Shown here one piece after another: positions 1-8,936 of a stretch of 58,967 nt of DNA (position 1 is its first letter; every line of letters begins with the position of its first letter). The DNA lies in assembly GCA_013141015.1 (NCBI GenBank), contig JABFRT010000035.1, positions 1 to 58,967 of the forward strand. Reading direction: 5' to 3'. This stretch comes from Hyphomicrobium sp. (GTDB taxonomy: Bacteria > Pseudomonadota > Alphaproteobacteria > Rhizobiales > Hyphomicrobiaceae). Made by a program: the position numbers and the translations under genes. Under the pieces are notes generated by a model. It was not told the origin of the DNA, searched no databases, and saw only the letters and a program-made list of their open reading frames with translations.

Positions 1-35
1 CTTCGTTGAGATGGCGGCATCGACGAACGAGTTCG

Positions 36-1410
36 ATGATGGGGCGGCGCAAGTTCGAGCAAGGGCCAACTATTCTATGCGTTTGATCTTGAGGCGAGTC
101 ATTACCCAGGCGATCATCTGGTGCGTCGGATCGCGCGGCGGTTCTCGACCTCCTGGCACGCTGAGAACTCGCGCCGCACTATTCACATACCGGCGAAGCC
201 TCGATCGATCCGGAACTCATGCTCCGGATGCTGGTTATCGATTATGTCTTTGCCATTCGCTCGGAACGCGCGCTCTGCCGCGGATTCAGCTCAGCGCTAC
301 CGTTGGTTCTGTGGCTCATTGTCGAAGACAAGATCGATCACTCCGCCTTCACGCGCGCCCGCAATGAGCGTTTCCGCGAGCACGACATTTTCCGCCAGGT
401 GTTCGAGCGCGTCGTTGCTGCCTGCATCAAAGCTGATCTCGTCGGCGGCATCGGTTTCGCGGTCGATGCGAGCCTGATCGCAGCCGACGCCAACAAGTGC
501 GGATCAACACCCGGCGACGAGTGGAGCCACGACATTGATCCGGCGACCGTCGAGCGCGCCGTGCAGGACTATCTCGCCAATCTCGACGACCCAGCCTGGG
601 GCGCCGCCAGCGACGTGGTACCGAAGTTCGTAGCGTAAAGCCGATCCGGCCGCGCAATGGATGGTGCGCTCAGGAACGCTGCGTTCTTCGCCTACGCGGA
701 CAACTATCTCATCGACGTCAAGTTCGGCATCATCATGGACGTCGAAGCCTCGCGCCATACGCCAAGCAGAAGTTGGTGCGTCGCAGACGATGATCGAACG
801 TACGCAAGAAACGTTCGGCATCAAGCCCGCGATTGGCTCGCCGCCGATACTGCCTATGGTTCGGCGCCCAACCTGCACTTTCTGGTCGACTGAGAAGAAC
901 ATCGCGCCGCACATCCCGGTGATCGACAAGTCGAGGCGCGACGACGGCACGTTCAGCCGCGAGGACTTCATCTACGACGATGCACACGATTGCTACATCT
1001 GCCTCAACGGTAAGATACTGCCGCGCTCGAGCGGGTCACGCGGATCACGTGGCGACAACATGGTCTCTTATTTCTCGCGCGTCGCCGATTGCCGCGATTG
1101 TCCGCTCAAACCGAGATGCTGCCCGAACTCGCCGAGCCGGAAGATCACGCGTCATGAGTACGAGGCGGCACGCGACGTCGCCCGCGCCATCGCCAAGACG
1201 GCCGCCTATGAGCAGACACGCCGCGATCGCAAGAAGGTCGAAATGCTATTTGCGCATCTGAAGCGCATTCTGCGCCTTGGCCGCCTGCGATTGCGCGGAC
1301 CAGCCGGCGCGCAATTCGAGTTCACGCTTGCCGCAATCGCCCAGAACCTTCGCCGTCTTGCCAAGCTCACTGCGCATCCGCCGGACAATGCCATGCCGCG
1401 CTGTGTGTAG
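36..1410 (+). pseudogene. Decayed IS1182-family transposase
   Basis: Remnant of a DDE transposase of the IS1182 type. The two adjacent ATGs at 36 and 39 start a frame reading MGRRKFEQG, but an extra C near position 65 shifts it. The core (DASLIAADANK, near 460-500) is then open up to an in-frame TAA at 636-638. The family sequence continues past that stop (FFAYADNYLIDVKFGI, about 687-735). It then jumps between two frames several times between 750 and 900 before the C-terminal part becomes open (PHIPVIDKS, then KVEMLFAHLKRILRLGRLRL, near 1234-1293), ending at the TAG at 1408-1410. At least one nonsense and four frame changes mean it cannot make an active enzyme. The family assignment rests on the motifs and is firm. 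The decay shows this copy is older than the intact element beside it. Confidence 0.85.
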
Positions 1411-1667
1411 CGTCCCGTTGCGTTGGTCGCGTCAGGCGTCAGTTCGGATGCGTCGCCGTAGCCCGGGCAGGGCAAGCGGCAAGAGAGCGCGAGCCCAATC
1501 TTTCAAAAATCAGCCCCGGCTGAGAGCGGCGACCCCGCCGACTTCTGCAACAAAATCGGCCCTTTGCGGACGATCGGTGCGTGTCCGCTATTTAGCGTCG
1601 TTCGGACGTTCCACTAACACTGCAGAAGTTGAGCCGGTCTAGGTGGGCAATGTCCGCTTTCTCTGGA
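1411..1667. other. Gap between two IS elements with a 9-bp inverted repeat
   Basis: No credible gene. ACTTCTGCA at 1541-1549 is matched in inverse orientation by TGCAGAAGT at 1621-1629, 72 bp apart. This could be the terminal region of the decayed upstream element or of another vanished one. I could not pair either arm with a matching sequence upstream of the decayed transposase, because the window begins too close to its start. Confidence 0.4.
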
Positions 1668-3360
1668 GGTTGTGTGAAAACAAGGCTGTTTTCGATCCAT
1701 GTCGGCGAACCGTGATATGATTCTTGCATAGCAGCGGGGGCTTCTATGGCGCGCTTCATCGCAGGACTGAGCCGGGATCAAACATCTCTTCTACCGGCAT
1801 GCATTGACGATTACGTCGATGATCAGAACCCGGTGCGGGCGATTGACGCCTTTATCGATATTCTCGATTTGGCGGCGCTCGGCTTCGAAGTTGAGCCCGA
1901 AGCCACCGGCCGGCCCGGCTATCACCCGGCGACGATGCTCAAGCTCTACCTCTACGGCTACCTAAATCAAGTTCAGTCATCACGCCGTCTGGAACGCGAG
2001 TGCGCGCGCAACCTCGAGCTCATCTGGTTGACGGGCGGCCTCAAGCCAGATTTCAAAACGATTGCCGATTTCCGCAGGAATAATGGCTCGGCTATCCGCG
2101 AGGTGTCCCGGCAGTTCGTCGCGCTTTGTCGCGATATCGATCTACTAGATGCGAGCGTCGTCGCCATCGACGGCAGCAAGTTCAAGGCTGTCAACGCAAA
2201 GGCGCGCAGTTTTACGCGCGAGAAGCTCCGCCGGCGAATGGGCGAGATCGATGCAGAGGTCACGCGGTACCTGGGCGAACTCGATCGCGCCGACGAGGTT
2301 CTGAACAAAACAGGTATGGTGATGCCCGAGGCCAGAATTTCTCGCGTCAACAAGAAGCTCGCCCACTTCAAGAAGGAAGCCGACAACAACCTCCGGGCCA
2401 TCGAGCGGCGAATGGATACGACCGGTGAGACGCAAGTCTCGTTGACAGACCCCGATGCACGCGCCATGGCGACAACGAGCAAGCAGCCGCGCGTCGTTGG
2501 CTACAATGTGCAGAACGTTGTGGAAACCAAGCATCACCTGATCGTCGCGCACGAAGTGACGAACCTCGGCTATGACCGCGAGGCTTTGTCGATGATGGCT
2601 CAGGCAGCGAAAGCCGCCATGGCGAGCGAGAAAATCGAGGCCGTCGCCGACAAGGGCTACTACAAAGGCGAAGAGATCGTTGCCGCCGAACAAGCTGGCG
2701 TCACCGTCATCGTCTCCAAGCCGAACACGTCCAATGCCGGTGCGTCTGGACGATTCGACAAAGCCGACTTCACCTATCTTGCCAGCGAAAATGCTTACGT
2801 ATGTCCCGCCGGAGAGCGGCTCACCTACCGCTTCACGAGCGAAGAGGCTGATAAGACAATGCACTCATATTGGACAAACGCGTGCGCCACGTGCCTGATC
2901 AAACACAAGTGCACCACGGGAGAGCAGCGTCGTGTCAAGCGGTGGGAACATGAAGCGATCCTTGAACGCGTTCAAAAACGCCTCGATGACGACCCTGCGA
3001 AGATCCCGCTGCGAAGCAAAACCGTCGAGCACCCCTTCGGCACGATCAAAGCGTGGATGGGCGCCACTCACTTCAAAATGAAGACAATGAAGCACGTCGC
3101 GACCGAGATGGCGTTGCACGTTCTTGCCTACAATATGATGCGGGTGATGGTGATCCTCGGCGTACCCGGGCTGATCAAAGCAATGAGGGCATGATGGCGG
3201 TCGCCACTTGCGCGTACGCAGCACGAAAACCGCCGCAGAGTGCCGAATAACCTCAGAATTGACGACTTCCGACGCCAAAAACTAAAAAAGCACGTCATAG
3301 GCCGACCAACGAATCTCATCTTGAACCGGCCGCCCAATGAATGCGAGTTATCACACAGGC
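1668..3360 (+). mobile_element. IS1182-family insertion sequence with candidate terminal inverted repeats
   Basis: An about 1.69-kb element carrying one intact transposase. The left end reads GGTTGTGTGAAAACAAGGC from 1668. The right end at 3343-3360, read on the other strand, is GCCTGTGTGATAACTCGC. The shared core TGTGTGAWAAC matches at 10 of 11 positions, and IS1182-type ends commonly begin with a similar TGTGTGA run. Exact boundaries and the target duplication are not certain, because I cannot align this to a second copy in the window. The inner spacing of about 75 bp before and 165 bp after the transposase fits an insertion sequence of this size. Confidence 0.6.
1746..3194 (+). CDS. IS1182-family transposase, intact
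   Basis: A 482-residue DDE transposase that would catalyse cut-and-paste movement of the surrounding element. The N-terminal part (about 1-110) carries the usual family signature: MARFIAGLSRDQ, then GYHPATMLKLYLYGYLN, then LIWLTGGLKPDFKTIADFR. The catalytic core includes VVAIDGSKFKAVN (first acidic residue, near 140) and EAVADKGYYKGEE (near 300), with a C-terminal EHPFGTIKAWMGATHFKMK block (near 430). The Cys-rich stretch CATCLIKHKC near 380 is also typical. The frame is uninterrupted and full length, so it is probably functional. It is only distantly related to the decayed transposase upstream, so they are two separate arrivals rather than a duplication. Confidence 0.93.
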   Translation: MARFIAGLSRDQTSLLPACIDDYVDDQNPVRAIDAFIDILDLAALGFEVEPEATGRPGYHPATMLKLYLYGYLNQVQSSRRLERECARNLELIWLTGGLKPDFKTIADFRRNNGSAIREVSRQFVALCRDIDLLDASVVAIDGSKFKAVNAKARSFTREKLRRRMGEIDAEVTRYLGELDRADEVLNKTGMVMPEARISRVNKKLAHFKKEADNNLRAIERRMDTTGETQVSLTDPDARAMATTSKQPRVVGYNVQNVVETKHHLIVAHEVTNLGYDREALSMMAQAAKAAMASEKIEAVADKGYYKGEEIVAAEQAGVTVIVSKPNTSNAGASGRFDKADFTYLASENAYVCPAGERLTYRFTSEEADKTMHSYWTNACATCLIKHKCTTGEQRRVKRWEHEAILERVQKRLDDDPAKIPLRSKTVEHPFGTIKAWMGATHFKMKTMKHVATEMALHVLAYNMMRVMVILGVPGLIKAMRA

Positions 3361-3766
3361 TCTCTGCATCGCACTCGACGGTGCGCCGGTCATGCTGCAA
3401 TCGCTCAGGGCTGCAATGGGTCAATGAAGGACGGTTCAGGAACGCTGCAGTTCTGCTCCTTAGCCCTCGATAGCGGGGGTTGTTGGCACGAACAGGGAAC
3501 TTGCGAGACGGCTCCCGACTGGTTCTCAGGCTTGGTGCCGACGGTGATCATCAATATCGTGCTCAGCGAGCAGCGCCCCCGGCTCGAATTTCAACAAAGA
3601 CCGGGACATCACCGTCTCGGCGGAATATTGGCAGCACTTCTGTCCCGACTATGTCTGTCCCGTTGGGACAGACTTGAAACCAATCACTTCATTTGTTGAG
3701 CAAAATCATGTGAACTGCGTGGCTTTGTGTTCCGAAAAACCCTTACATATCAACGGATACTCTTCC
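3361..3766. other. Gene-poor stretch between the IS and the tRNA fragment
   Basis: About 400 bp with no recognisable gene. Open frames of 65-120 codons occur on the plus strand, but they lack a convincing ribosome-binding site and resemble no family I know. The one clear structure is the perfect inverted repeat GTCTGTCCC-GTT-GGGACAGAC at 3653-3673. It is preceded at 3650 by a second partial copy of the TGTCCCGAC/TGTCCCGTT motif. The tract most likely belongs to the remains of a mobile element that ended at the tRNA fragment just downstream. Confidence 0.4.
3653..3673. repeat. Perfect inverted repeat next to the tRNA scar
   Basis: GTCTGTCCC and GGGACAGAC form a 9-bp perfect stem around a 3-nt loop. 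No T-run follows on the plus strand (TTGAAACC), so a terminator is doubtful. Its position about 95 bp before the tRNA fragment would also fit a recombinase or regulator binding site of an integrated element, which is inference. Confidence 0.5.
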
Positions 3767-3821
3767 TTGAGGTGGTAGCACTGGAAACGGTGTGAAGGTT
3801 CGAGTCCTTTCAACCGCACCA
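3767..3821 (+). tRNA. 3' fragment of tRNA-Leu(GAG), probable attachment-site scar
   Basis: From the anticodon loop onward this is a proper tRNA-Leu. The loop TTGAGGT has anticodon GAG, followed by the 3' anticodon strand GGTAGC, a long class II variable arm, a T arm (GAAGG-TTCGAGT-CCTTT), the acceptor strand CAACCGC, discriminator A and an encoded CCA ending at 3821. The 5' half is missing. The 40 bp before the loop contain neither an acceptor partner (GCGGTTG expected) nor a D arm, and the 5' anticodon strand is CTTCC where GCTACC would be needed. A 3' part regenerated by integrase-mediated insertion into a tRNA gene gives exactly this picture. The intact tRNA would lie upstream, outside the window. 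Confidence 0.8.
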
Positions 3822-3976
3822 CTCTTCCCGGACTACCAAACGGGACGATCCGGTTTTGCCGGAAAACGATTAAGCCAAACCGGCATAGCGCGATCAGGCA
3901 GCACCAGCGGCCTGCGTCGCCGCGTTGGCGGACGGTATCGGTACCCGTACAATGGCCAGGTTTGAGTGGCCGGATT

Positions 3977-5168
3977 TCAGTTGCTAGGCTTCAAGGGTAA
4001 GGACCGGCGGCCCGGGGTCACGTGCGTTACCCATCCACCCGCCGCCGGCATCTGCGCGTCGGCTTCAATATAGACCGGCTGGCGGCCGGCCTCTTGGATG
4101 GTCGTTTTAAGCCACCGGCTCTCGGATCCAATAATCGCTGGCGCTGACGGCCTCAGCTTTACCGGTGCTTGTGCCGTCGTACTGCTAGACGCTGGAACCG
4201 CGGTCCGCTCGCGTGGCGCTGGCGCCAACGCGGTGACGTTCGCCGCAACAGCAGCAGGGCGTGTTGCTAATGCGTCTGGACCGATTGCGCCATAGAAAGG
4301 CAGCAACGTCTTGCCACCCGCCTCGCCATTGCGCACATGCGCGAGTTTCGGCGCGACGTCGCGCATCACCTCAGCCAGCGGCACAGAGGGCTGCTTGGCC
4401 GTGATGTGCACGACCGTATATCCGTCTGCTGCCAACCGGTCGAGAATAACCGGCAGCGCCTTCGCAGTTGCCGGCTTGATATCGTGGAACAGAACGATGC
4501 CGCCCCTTAGTGCGGGCGAGCTCGGCCATCGTGCGGTCGGCAAGCTTCAGGGGATCGCCGATGTAGCTGTCATTCGAGACGGCATCGACGGTAAATGTCG
4601 CGATGCCGCGCGTTTGAAGATATCCAAGCAGGCGCGCGCTATCTGAAAGTCCGGTGAACCTGAAAAACGGCGCGATTGGGCCTCCTGCCGCCGTGGTCAC
4701 AGCCGCTATGCCGCGCTCGATTTCGGCGGTGGCCGCTTCGGCCTTCATGCGCGGCATGTTGTAGGGATGGGAATACGTGTGCGTGCCGAGCGTGTGCCCC
4801 CGCGCCAGCACATCTTTAACCGTCGCCGGATAGGCCATCGCCATGCGGCCAACGGAGAAGAACGTCGCTTTAGTGCAATGGCGGTCGAGTGTATCGAGGA
4901 TCGACTTGGTGACCCACGGCATCGGGCCATCATCGAAGGTCAGCACAACTTCTTTGGGTTGCAAAAACGACGGCTCGCGCTGTTGCCGGGTTAGCGATCC
5001 GAAGATCGGTCCGGCGGAGGCGTCGATCTCAATGGTGCGGGCCACGCCCAGGCTGCCGCTCCCGAGGCTGTTGCCGGTGCAGGCCGCATGAGCGCTGGCA
5101 ACACCGGGCGCTAGGCAGGCGCCGATGAGCACAAGTCGCTTCAAGATATCCGGCAATTGGCAGACCAA
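3977..5168 (-). pseudogene. Exported NodB-type polysaccharide deacetylase, frameshifted
   Basis: Paralogue of the deacetylase upstream of it (5332-6534). An N-terminal signal sequence (LKRLVLIGACLAPGVASAHA) is followed by a NodB homology domain with TFDDGP (metal-binding Asp), HTYSH (two His ligands) and FFRF. The reading frame is broken inside a run of four G (CCCC at 4503-4506 on the plus strand). Removing one base joins MAELART to GGIVLFHDIKPATAKALP, which is the next conserved block, and the frame then runs to TGA at 3977-3979. The start is uncertain: a TTG at 5168 has AGGGAG six bases upstream, while an in-frame ATG exists at 5198. It is either a recently inactivated gene or a sequence error in a homopolymer. 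The substrate (chitooligosaccharide, peptidoglycan or exopolysaccharide) cannot be told. Confidence 0.8.
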
Positions 5169-5331
5169 TAGACACTCCCTGCGGACCGGTTGGTCCATAA
5201 GGCTGGTGTCGTGAGATTCGCCGTCTCAAACAAGCATTTGGCGGACCGAATCAGGGGAGGAAGACGTTATGTCCAATGCGGCCGAAGCGACGGCGCCGGA
5301 ATAGGTGATGCGCTCCCCGGGGGCTCGACAC

Positions 5332-6534
5332 TCAATATCCAAACAGCTGTGGCTGCCATGGCAACACCTCAGCTTTCGGTTTTGCGGGCTTGGCGGGTTG
5401 CGGCTTGGAAACGGCGGCAGTTGCGCCCACGCCGGCAGCCGCAGGACTTGCCTGCGCCCTCGCTGGAGCTTGGTTCCCGGCCTTCAGCCAAGGGAGTTCT
5501 TCCACCACTGCCGCTGGAACGGCAGGCGGAGATTTGGCCGCCGCCGTTGCACCATTGGTAACCGGTTTACGCGCGCCTGTTGCCCCATCAGCTGGCGGCG
5601 GCGCCATCGACCAAACGAGCGAGCGCTTGGCCATCGGGTTTGCAGCTGCAGCCTCAGCCTTCTCGTTGAACGTCTGATCAACCGCGCCGTCATAGGCCGC
5701 AATCGTATCGACCGAAGTCTTCGGTACGATATGCACGACCTTGAAGCCCTTTTCGTGCAACTCATCGAGCAGGCCCTTGATGGCGCCCGCCGTCGACGGT
5801 TGAATGTCGTGCATTAGGATGATGCCTTTCCGCTTGGCTTTGAGCTCGGCCATGATGCGGCGGTGCACGATTTTAGGGTCGCGCGTCTGGTAGTCCTTGG
5901 AATCGACGTCAACCCAGAGTGCCGAAACATTGCGCTTCTTGAGGTGTTCGAGAACTTGGCGGTTTTCACTCAAATACGGGAAGCGGAAAAATGGTGTGGC
6001 CTGGCGGCCGAGCGCCTTGTTGACCGCCGTATAGCCCATCTCGAATTCCTGACGGGCCTTGAACAGACCAATCGGCTTCAAATTCTGATGTGACCAGGTG
6101 TGCGACGCGACCGTGTGGCCGCTCGCGCCAACCTCCTTGACCATCGCCGGATCGGATGCCGCCATCCGGCCAACCATAAAGAACGTGGCCTTGGTGCAAT
6201 GCGCGGCAAGCGCCTTCAATACGGGGCGTGTATAAGGGCGCAGCGGACCATCGTCGAATGTCAGGATCACTTCGCCGTCTTTGAGAAAGTCGGAGGCGTG
6301 GCCATGCCCGCCGCCAAACTGCGGGCCACCCGCGGTATCGATTTCAACGACCCGCGACAGACCAAGCAGGGACGGATCGCTGGCGCAGGCATCAACGCGC
6401 ACGTCTGCACTTACGCCGTTTGGCTCTGGCTGGGATTGCCCATTTTCGGCACGCACCGGCACAAGCGCCAGCGCCATCAGCGCCAGCGTGCCGGCCGCAA
6501 TGATTCCGGCTGCATTTTTTAGTCCGTTCCGCAT
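5332..6534 (-). CDS. Exported NodB-type polysaccharide deacetylase
   Basis: About 400 residues. A signal or anchor segment (residues about 8-28, AAGIIAAGTLALMALALVPV) is followed by a NodB domain. TFDDGP at 92-97 supplies the metal-binding Asp, HTWSH at 145-149 supplies the two His ligands, RFPY lies at 184-187, and the distal motif LMHDIQPST is intact. After about residue 300 comes an Ala/Pro-rich tail of about 100 residues ending in LPWQPQLFGY, with no known domain. The ATG at 6534 is chosen because the signal sequence begins there; in-frame upstream codons extend to 6666 but add only a polar stretch. It should act outside the cytoplasm, removing N-acetyl groups from a glycan. The gene lies just upstream of its frameshifted paralogue on the same strand, which suggests a local duplication. 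Confidence 0.88.
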   Translation of the reverse strand: MRNGLKNAAGIIAAGTLALMALALVPVRAENGQSQPEPNGVSADVRVDACASDPSLLGLSRVVEIDTAGGPQFGGGHGHASDFLKDGEVILTFDDGPLRPYTRPVLKALAAHCTKATFFMVGRMAASDPAMVKEVGASGHTVASHTWSHQNLKPIGLFKARQEFEMGYTAVNKALGRQATPFFRFPYLSENRQVLEHLKKRNVSALWVDVDSKDYQTRDPKIVHRRIMAELKAKRKGIILMHDIQPSTAGAIKGLLDELHEKGFKVVHIVPKTSVDTIAAYDGAVDQTFNEKAEAAAANPMAKRSLVWSMAPPPADGATGARKPVTNGATAAAKSPPAVPAAVVEELPWLKAGNQAPARAQASPAAAGVGATAAVSKPQPAKPAKPKAEVLPWQPQLFGY

Positions 6535-7000
6535 AGTCCCCGTCACGCCTCTGCCGGGATACGCCATTGGCCGCGTACCCGTTGCGATCGCTCGACCCTC
6601 AAGCGCGCAAATTTCAATTGATCCGCGCCAGGTTAACCCTAGCTGCGGGCATAGCGAATCCTTCATAACGACGCATCGATATTAGGCAACAACTGGCAGG
6701 GAATTGAGGCCGAAAAGGTTCCCGCCCGTAGGCGCCTCTGCAACACTGGGTGTGGCGACGTCGCGCACGCCTGACACACCAACCTGAGATTAACCTGAAA
6801 CTTAATGCATCCCTGTAACTTAACATCTGAAACGTGATGCACAGCAGGGGCATGTCAGGCGCAGCCCACCGTCACAAACCTGCCGTGCCACTCATAACGT
6901 GTTTCTGCTCTAGCAATCCCAATCACAACCCTTGATATAACCGGCACAGCCGTAACGGCCGAGGCGGCTGCCCTGGACCCACCAACCGAAAGCCAGTTCA
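6535..7000. other. Divergent intergenic region before mgtE
   Basis: About 466 bp between the minus-strand deacetylase and plus-strand mgtE. I see no open frame with family resemblance and no strong hairpin followed by a T-run. It must contain promoters for both genes. A leader controlling mgtE, such as a magnesium-sensing RNA, is possible in principle, but I could not recognise a known fold, so none is claimed. Confidence 0.4.
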
Positions 7001-8380
7001 TTGGTTGACAATCGCGACATCAAGGCGGGCCTGGACGATAGCGGTGAATTCGCCTCGCGCATCGCCGGCAGCGTCGCTGACGCGCTGGCCAGTTCCGCGC
7101 CCGCCGCCGCGGCCGATCTTGTTCGCGATCTCAAAGCGCCCGATCTTGCCGAAGTCATCGAACAACTGGCGCCCGATGACCGGTTAGCGCTGATCCAGGC
7201 ACTCGGCACCTCGTTCGACTACGAAGTTTTGTCGGAACTCGACGAGACGGTCCGCGACCAGCTCTCGGAAGCGTTGCCCAACGAGCTTCTTGCCCGCGCC
7301 GTCACCGAACTCGACACCGAAGACGCCGCCTACGTCATCGAGAGCTTGGAAGAAAGCGACAAGCAGGAAATTCTGGCGCAGATCCCGTCAGGGGATCGCG
7401 AAGCGCTGGAACGCGCGCTTGAATACCCGGAAGACTCCGCCGGCCGCTTGATGCAGGCCGATTTCGTCGCCGTCGCGCCGTACTGGACCGTTGGCAACGT
7501 CATCGACCACATGCGCGAGAGCGACGACCTGCCGGACGAGTTCAACGAGATCTTCGTCGTCGATCCGACATTCCGCGTGCTCGGCTCGGTTGAGCTGTCG
7601 CGGTTGCTGCGGACCCAGCGCGACATCACCGTCAGCACCATCATGAACACCGACCGCCACATGGTGCTGGCGACCGAAGACCAGGAAGCGCTGGCCCGCC
7701 AATTCCAACGCTACGACTTGATGTCCGCACCGGTCGTCGATGCCAACAACCGCCTGGTCGGCGTTGTCACCGTCGACGACGTGGTCGAAGTCATCCAGAA
7801 CGAAGCCGAAGAAGATATGAAAGCCCTGGCCGGCGTCGGCGACGAAAGCCTGGCCGACAGTGTTTTGGAAACGGTGCGGTCGCGCGTGCCATGGCTGATC
7901 GTCAATCTCGGCACGGCCATACTGGCGTCGTTCGTGATCAAAGCGTTTGACGCCACAATCGAACAAATGGTGGCGTTGGCCGTATTAATGCCGATCGTCG
8001 CCTCGATGGGCGGCAACGCCGGAACGCAGACGATGACCGTGACGGTGCGCGCACTCGCCACCAACAAATTGAGCCGCGTCAACGCCCGCCGCGTGGTCAC
8101 GCGCGAAGCGTTCGTCGGCGTCGCCAACGGCATCATTCTGTCGTCGATCATTGCGGCCGTCGTGTTTTTCTGGTTCGGCTCTGGAAAATTGGGCGGCGTG
8201 ATCGGCGCGGCGATGATCGTCAACGCAATCGCCGCCGCACTCGCGGGCATTCTGATCCCGCTGGCCATGGATTCCCTCGATCTCGACCCAGCGCCGGCGT
8301 CGGGCGTCTTCGTGACCACCGTCACAGACGTCGTCGGATTCTTTGCGTTCCTGGGGCTGGCGTCGATCTGGCTGGTTTGA
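7001..8380 (+). CDS. mgtE: Magnesium transporter MgtE
   Basis: Homodimeric inner-membrane Mg2+ channel/transporter, 459 residues, normal family length. The domains follow the usual order. The acidic superhelical MgtE N domain (about 25-130) contains repeated EL/EVIEQL-type helices. A CBS pair (about 135-255; HMVLATEDQEALARQ and APVVDANNRLVGVVTVDD) gates the pore. A five-helix membrane domain (about 285-459) carries the family signature MGGNAGTQTMT. The start used is the TTG at 7001, because an in-frame stop (TAA at 6953-6955) lies just upstream and no better codon is available. The ribosome-binding site is weak, so the N-terminus may be off by a few residues. Confidence 0.93.
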   Translation: MVDNRDIKAGLDDSGEFASRIAGSVADALASSAPAAAADLVRDLKAPDLAEVIEQLAPDDRLALIQALGTSFDYEVLSELDETVRDQLSEALPNELLARAVTELDTEDAAYVIESLEESDKQEILAQIPSGDREALERALEYPEDSAGRLMQADFVAVAPYWTVGNVIDHMRESDDLPDEFNEIFVVDPTFRVLGSVELSRLLRTQRDITVSTIMNTDRHMVLATEDQEALARQFQRYDLMSAPVVDANNRLVGVVTVDDVVEVIQNEAEEDMKALAGVGDESLADSVLETVRSRVPWLIVNLGTAILASFVIKAFDATIEQMVALAVLMPIVASMGGNAGTQTMTVTVRALATNKLSRVNARRVVTREAFVGVANGIILSSIIAAVVFFWFGSGKLGGVIGAAMIVNAIAAALAGILIPLAMDSLDLDPAPASGVFVTTVTDVVGFFAFLGLASIWLV

Positions 8381-8394
8381 ATCGGAGTTGCTGC

Positions 8395-8838
8395 ATGTCC
8401 GTCCGTGTCCGTTCGCTTCAAGCCGCTGACAGCGCGCGCTGGCGCGACCTCTTTCAGCAATACATCACCTTTTACCAAGCAACGGTCGCCGGCGACGTGA
8501 TTGATCTGACGTGGCAGCGGCTGCTGGCGGGTGCCGACGGGATGGCCGGATTGGTATCTATCGATGACGCCGATACGATCACCGGGCTGGCAGTGATCGT
8601 ATTTCACCGCTCTTCGTGGGCTGCGGACTGGTACTGCTATTTGGAAGACCTGTTTGTCGATCCCGCATGCCGCGGCCAGGGCATCGGCCAGGCGCTAATT
8701 GAAGCGGTCTATACAGAAGCTGACCGTCGCGGCGCCAGCCGGACCTATTGGGCGACGCATACGGACAACGCCACGGCCCGCCGGCTTTACGACCACTTGG
8801 CTAAAGTCTCGCCGTTCGTTCAATATGTGCGCGATTAA
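8395..8838 (+). CDS. GNAT-family N-acetyltransferase
   Basis: 147 residues forming a single GNAT fold. The acetyl-CoA binding loop is visible as RGQGIGQALIEAVYTEADRR (about 98-117), followed by the β5/α4 segment NATARRLYDHLAK. The ATG at 8395 is preferred because GGAG lies seven bases upstream; an in-frame TTG at 8377 overlaps the mgtE stop. It lies 14 bp after mgtE and is probably co-transcribed with it. The acceptor substrate (small molecule, amino acid or protein N-terminus) cannot be predicted. Confidence 0.85.
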   Translation: MSVRVRSLQAADSARWRDLFQQYITFYQATVAGDVIDLTWQRLLAGADGMAGLVSIDDADTITGLAVIVFHRSSWAADWYCYLEDLFVDPACRGQGIGQALIEAVYTEADRRGASRTYWATHTDNATARRLYDHLAKVSPFVQYVRD

Positions 8839-8936
8839 AATTGCCCCACCGGTTAACGCGGCGTCATAAAAAACTCCGCGCCTGTAACGTCAAAAACGGA
8901 CAGGGCTTTACGCGCGCTTAAGGCGGCAGGGATAGG

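Noticed and set aside
2145-2864. Antisense frame of 239 codons within the IS1182 transposase
   Set aside because: It lies completely opposite a gene with conserved motifs, has no start signal and no family resemblance; such shadows are frequent at high GC.
660-3450. Similar phrase CAGGAACGCTGC at about 671 and 3439 as a direct repeat flanking an element
   Set aside because: Only 12 bases agree, the first lies inside the transposase coding sequence (conserved AALRNAA-type residues), and the contexts differ; coincidence is likely.
3337-3699. 120-codon frame between the IS and the tRNA fragment
   Set aside because: Begins within the IS right end, has no ribosome-binding site and matches no family; it is most likely chance.
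3735-3821. Complete functional tRNA-Leu
   Set aside because: The 5' acceptor strand (GCGGTTG needed) and the D arm cannot be found within 50 bp before the anticodon loop, so only the 3' part is annotated.
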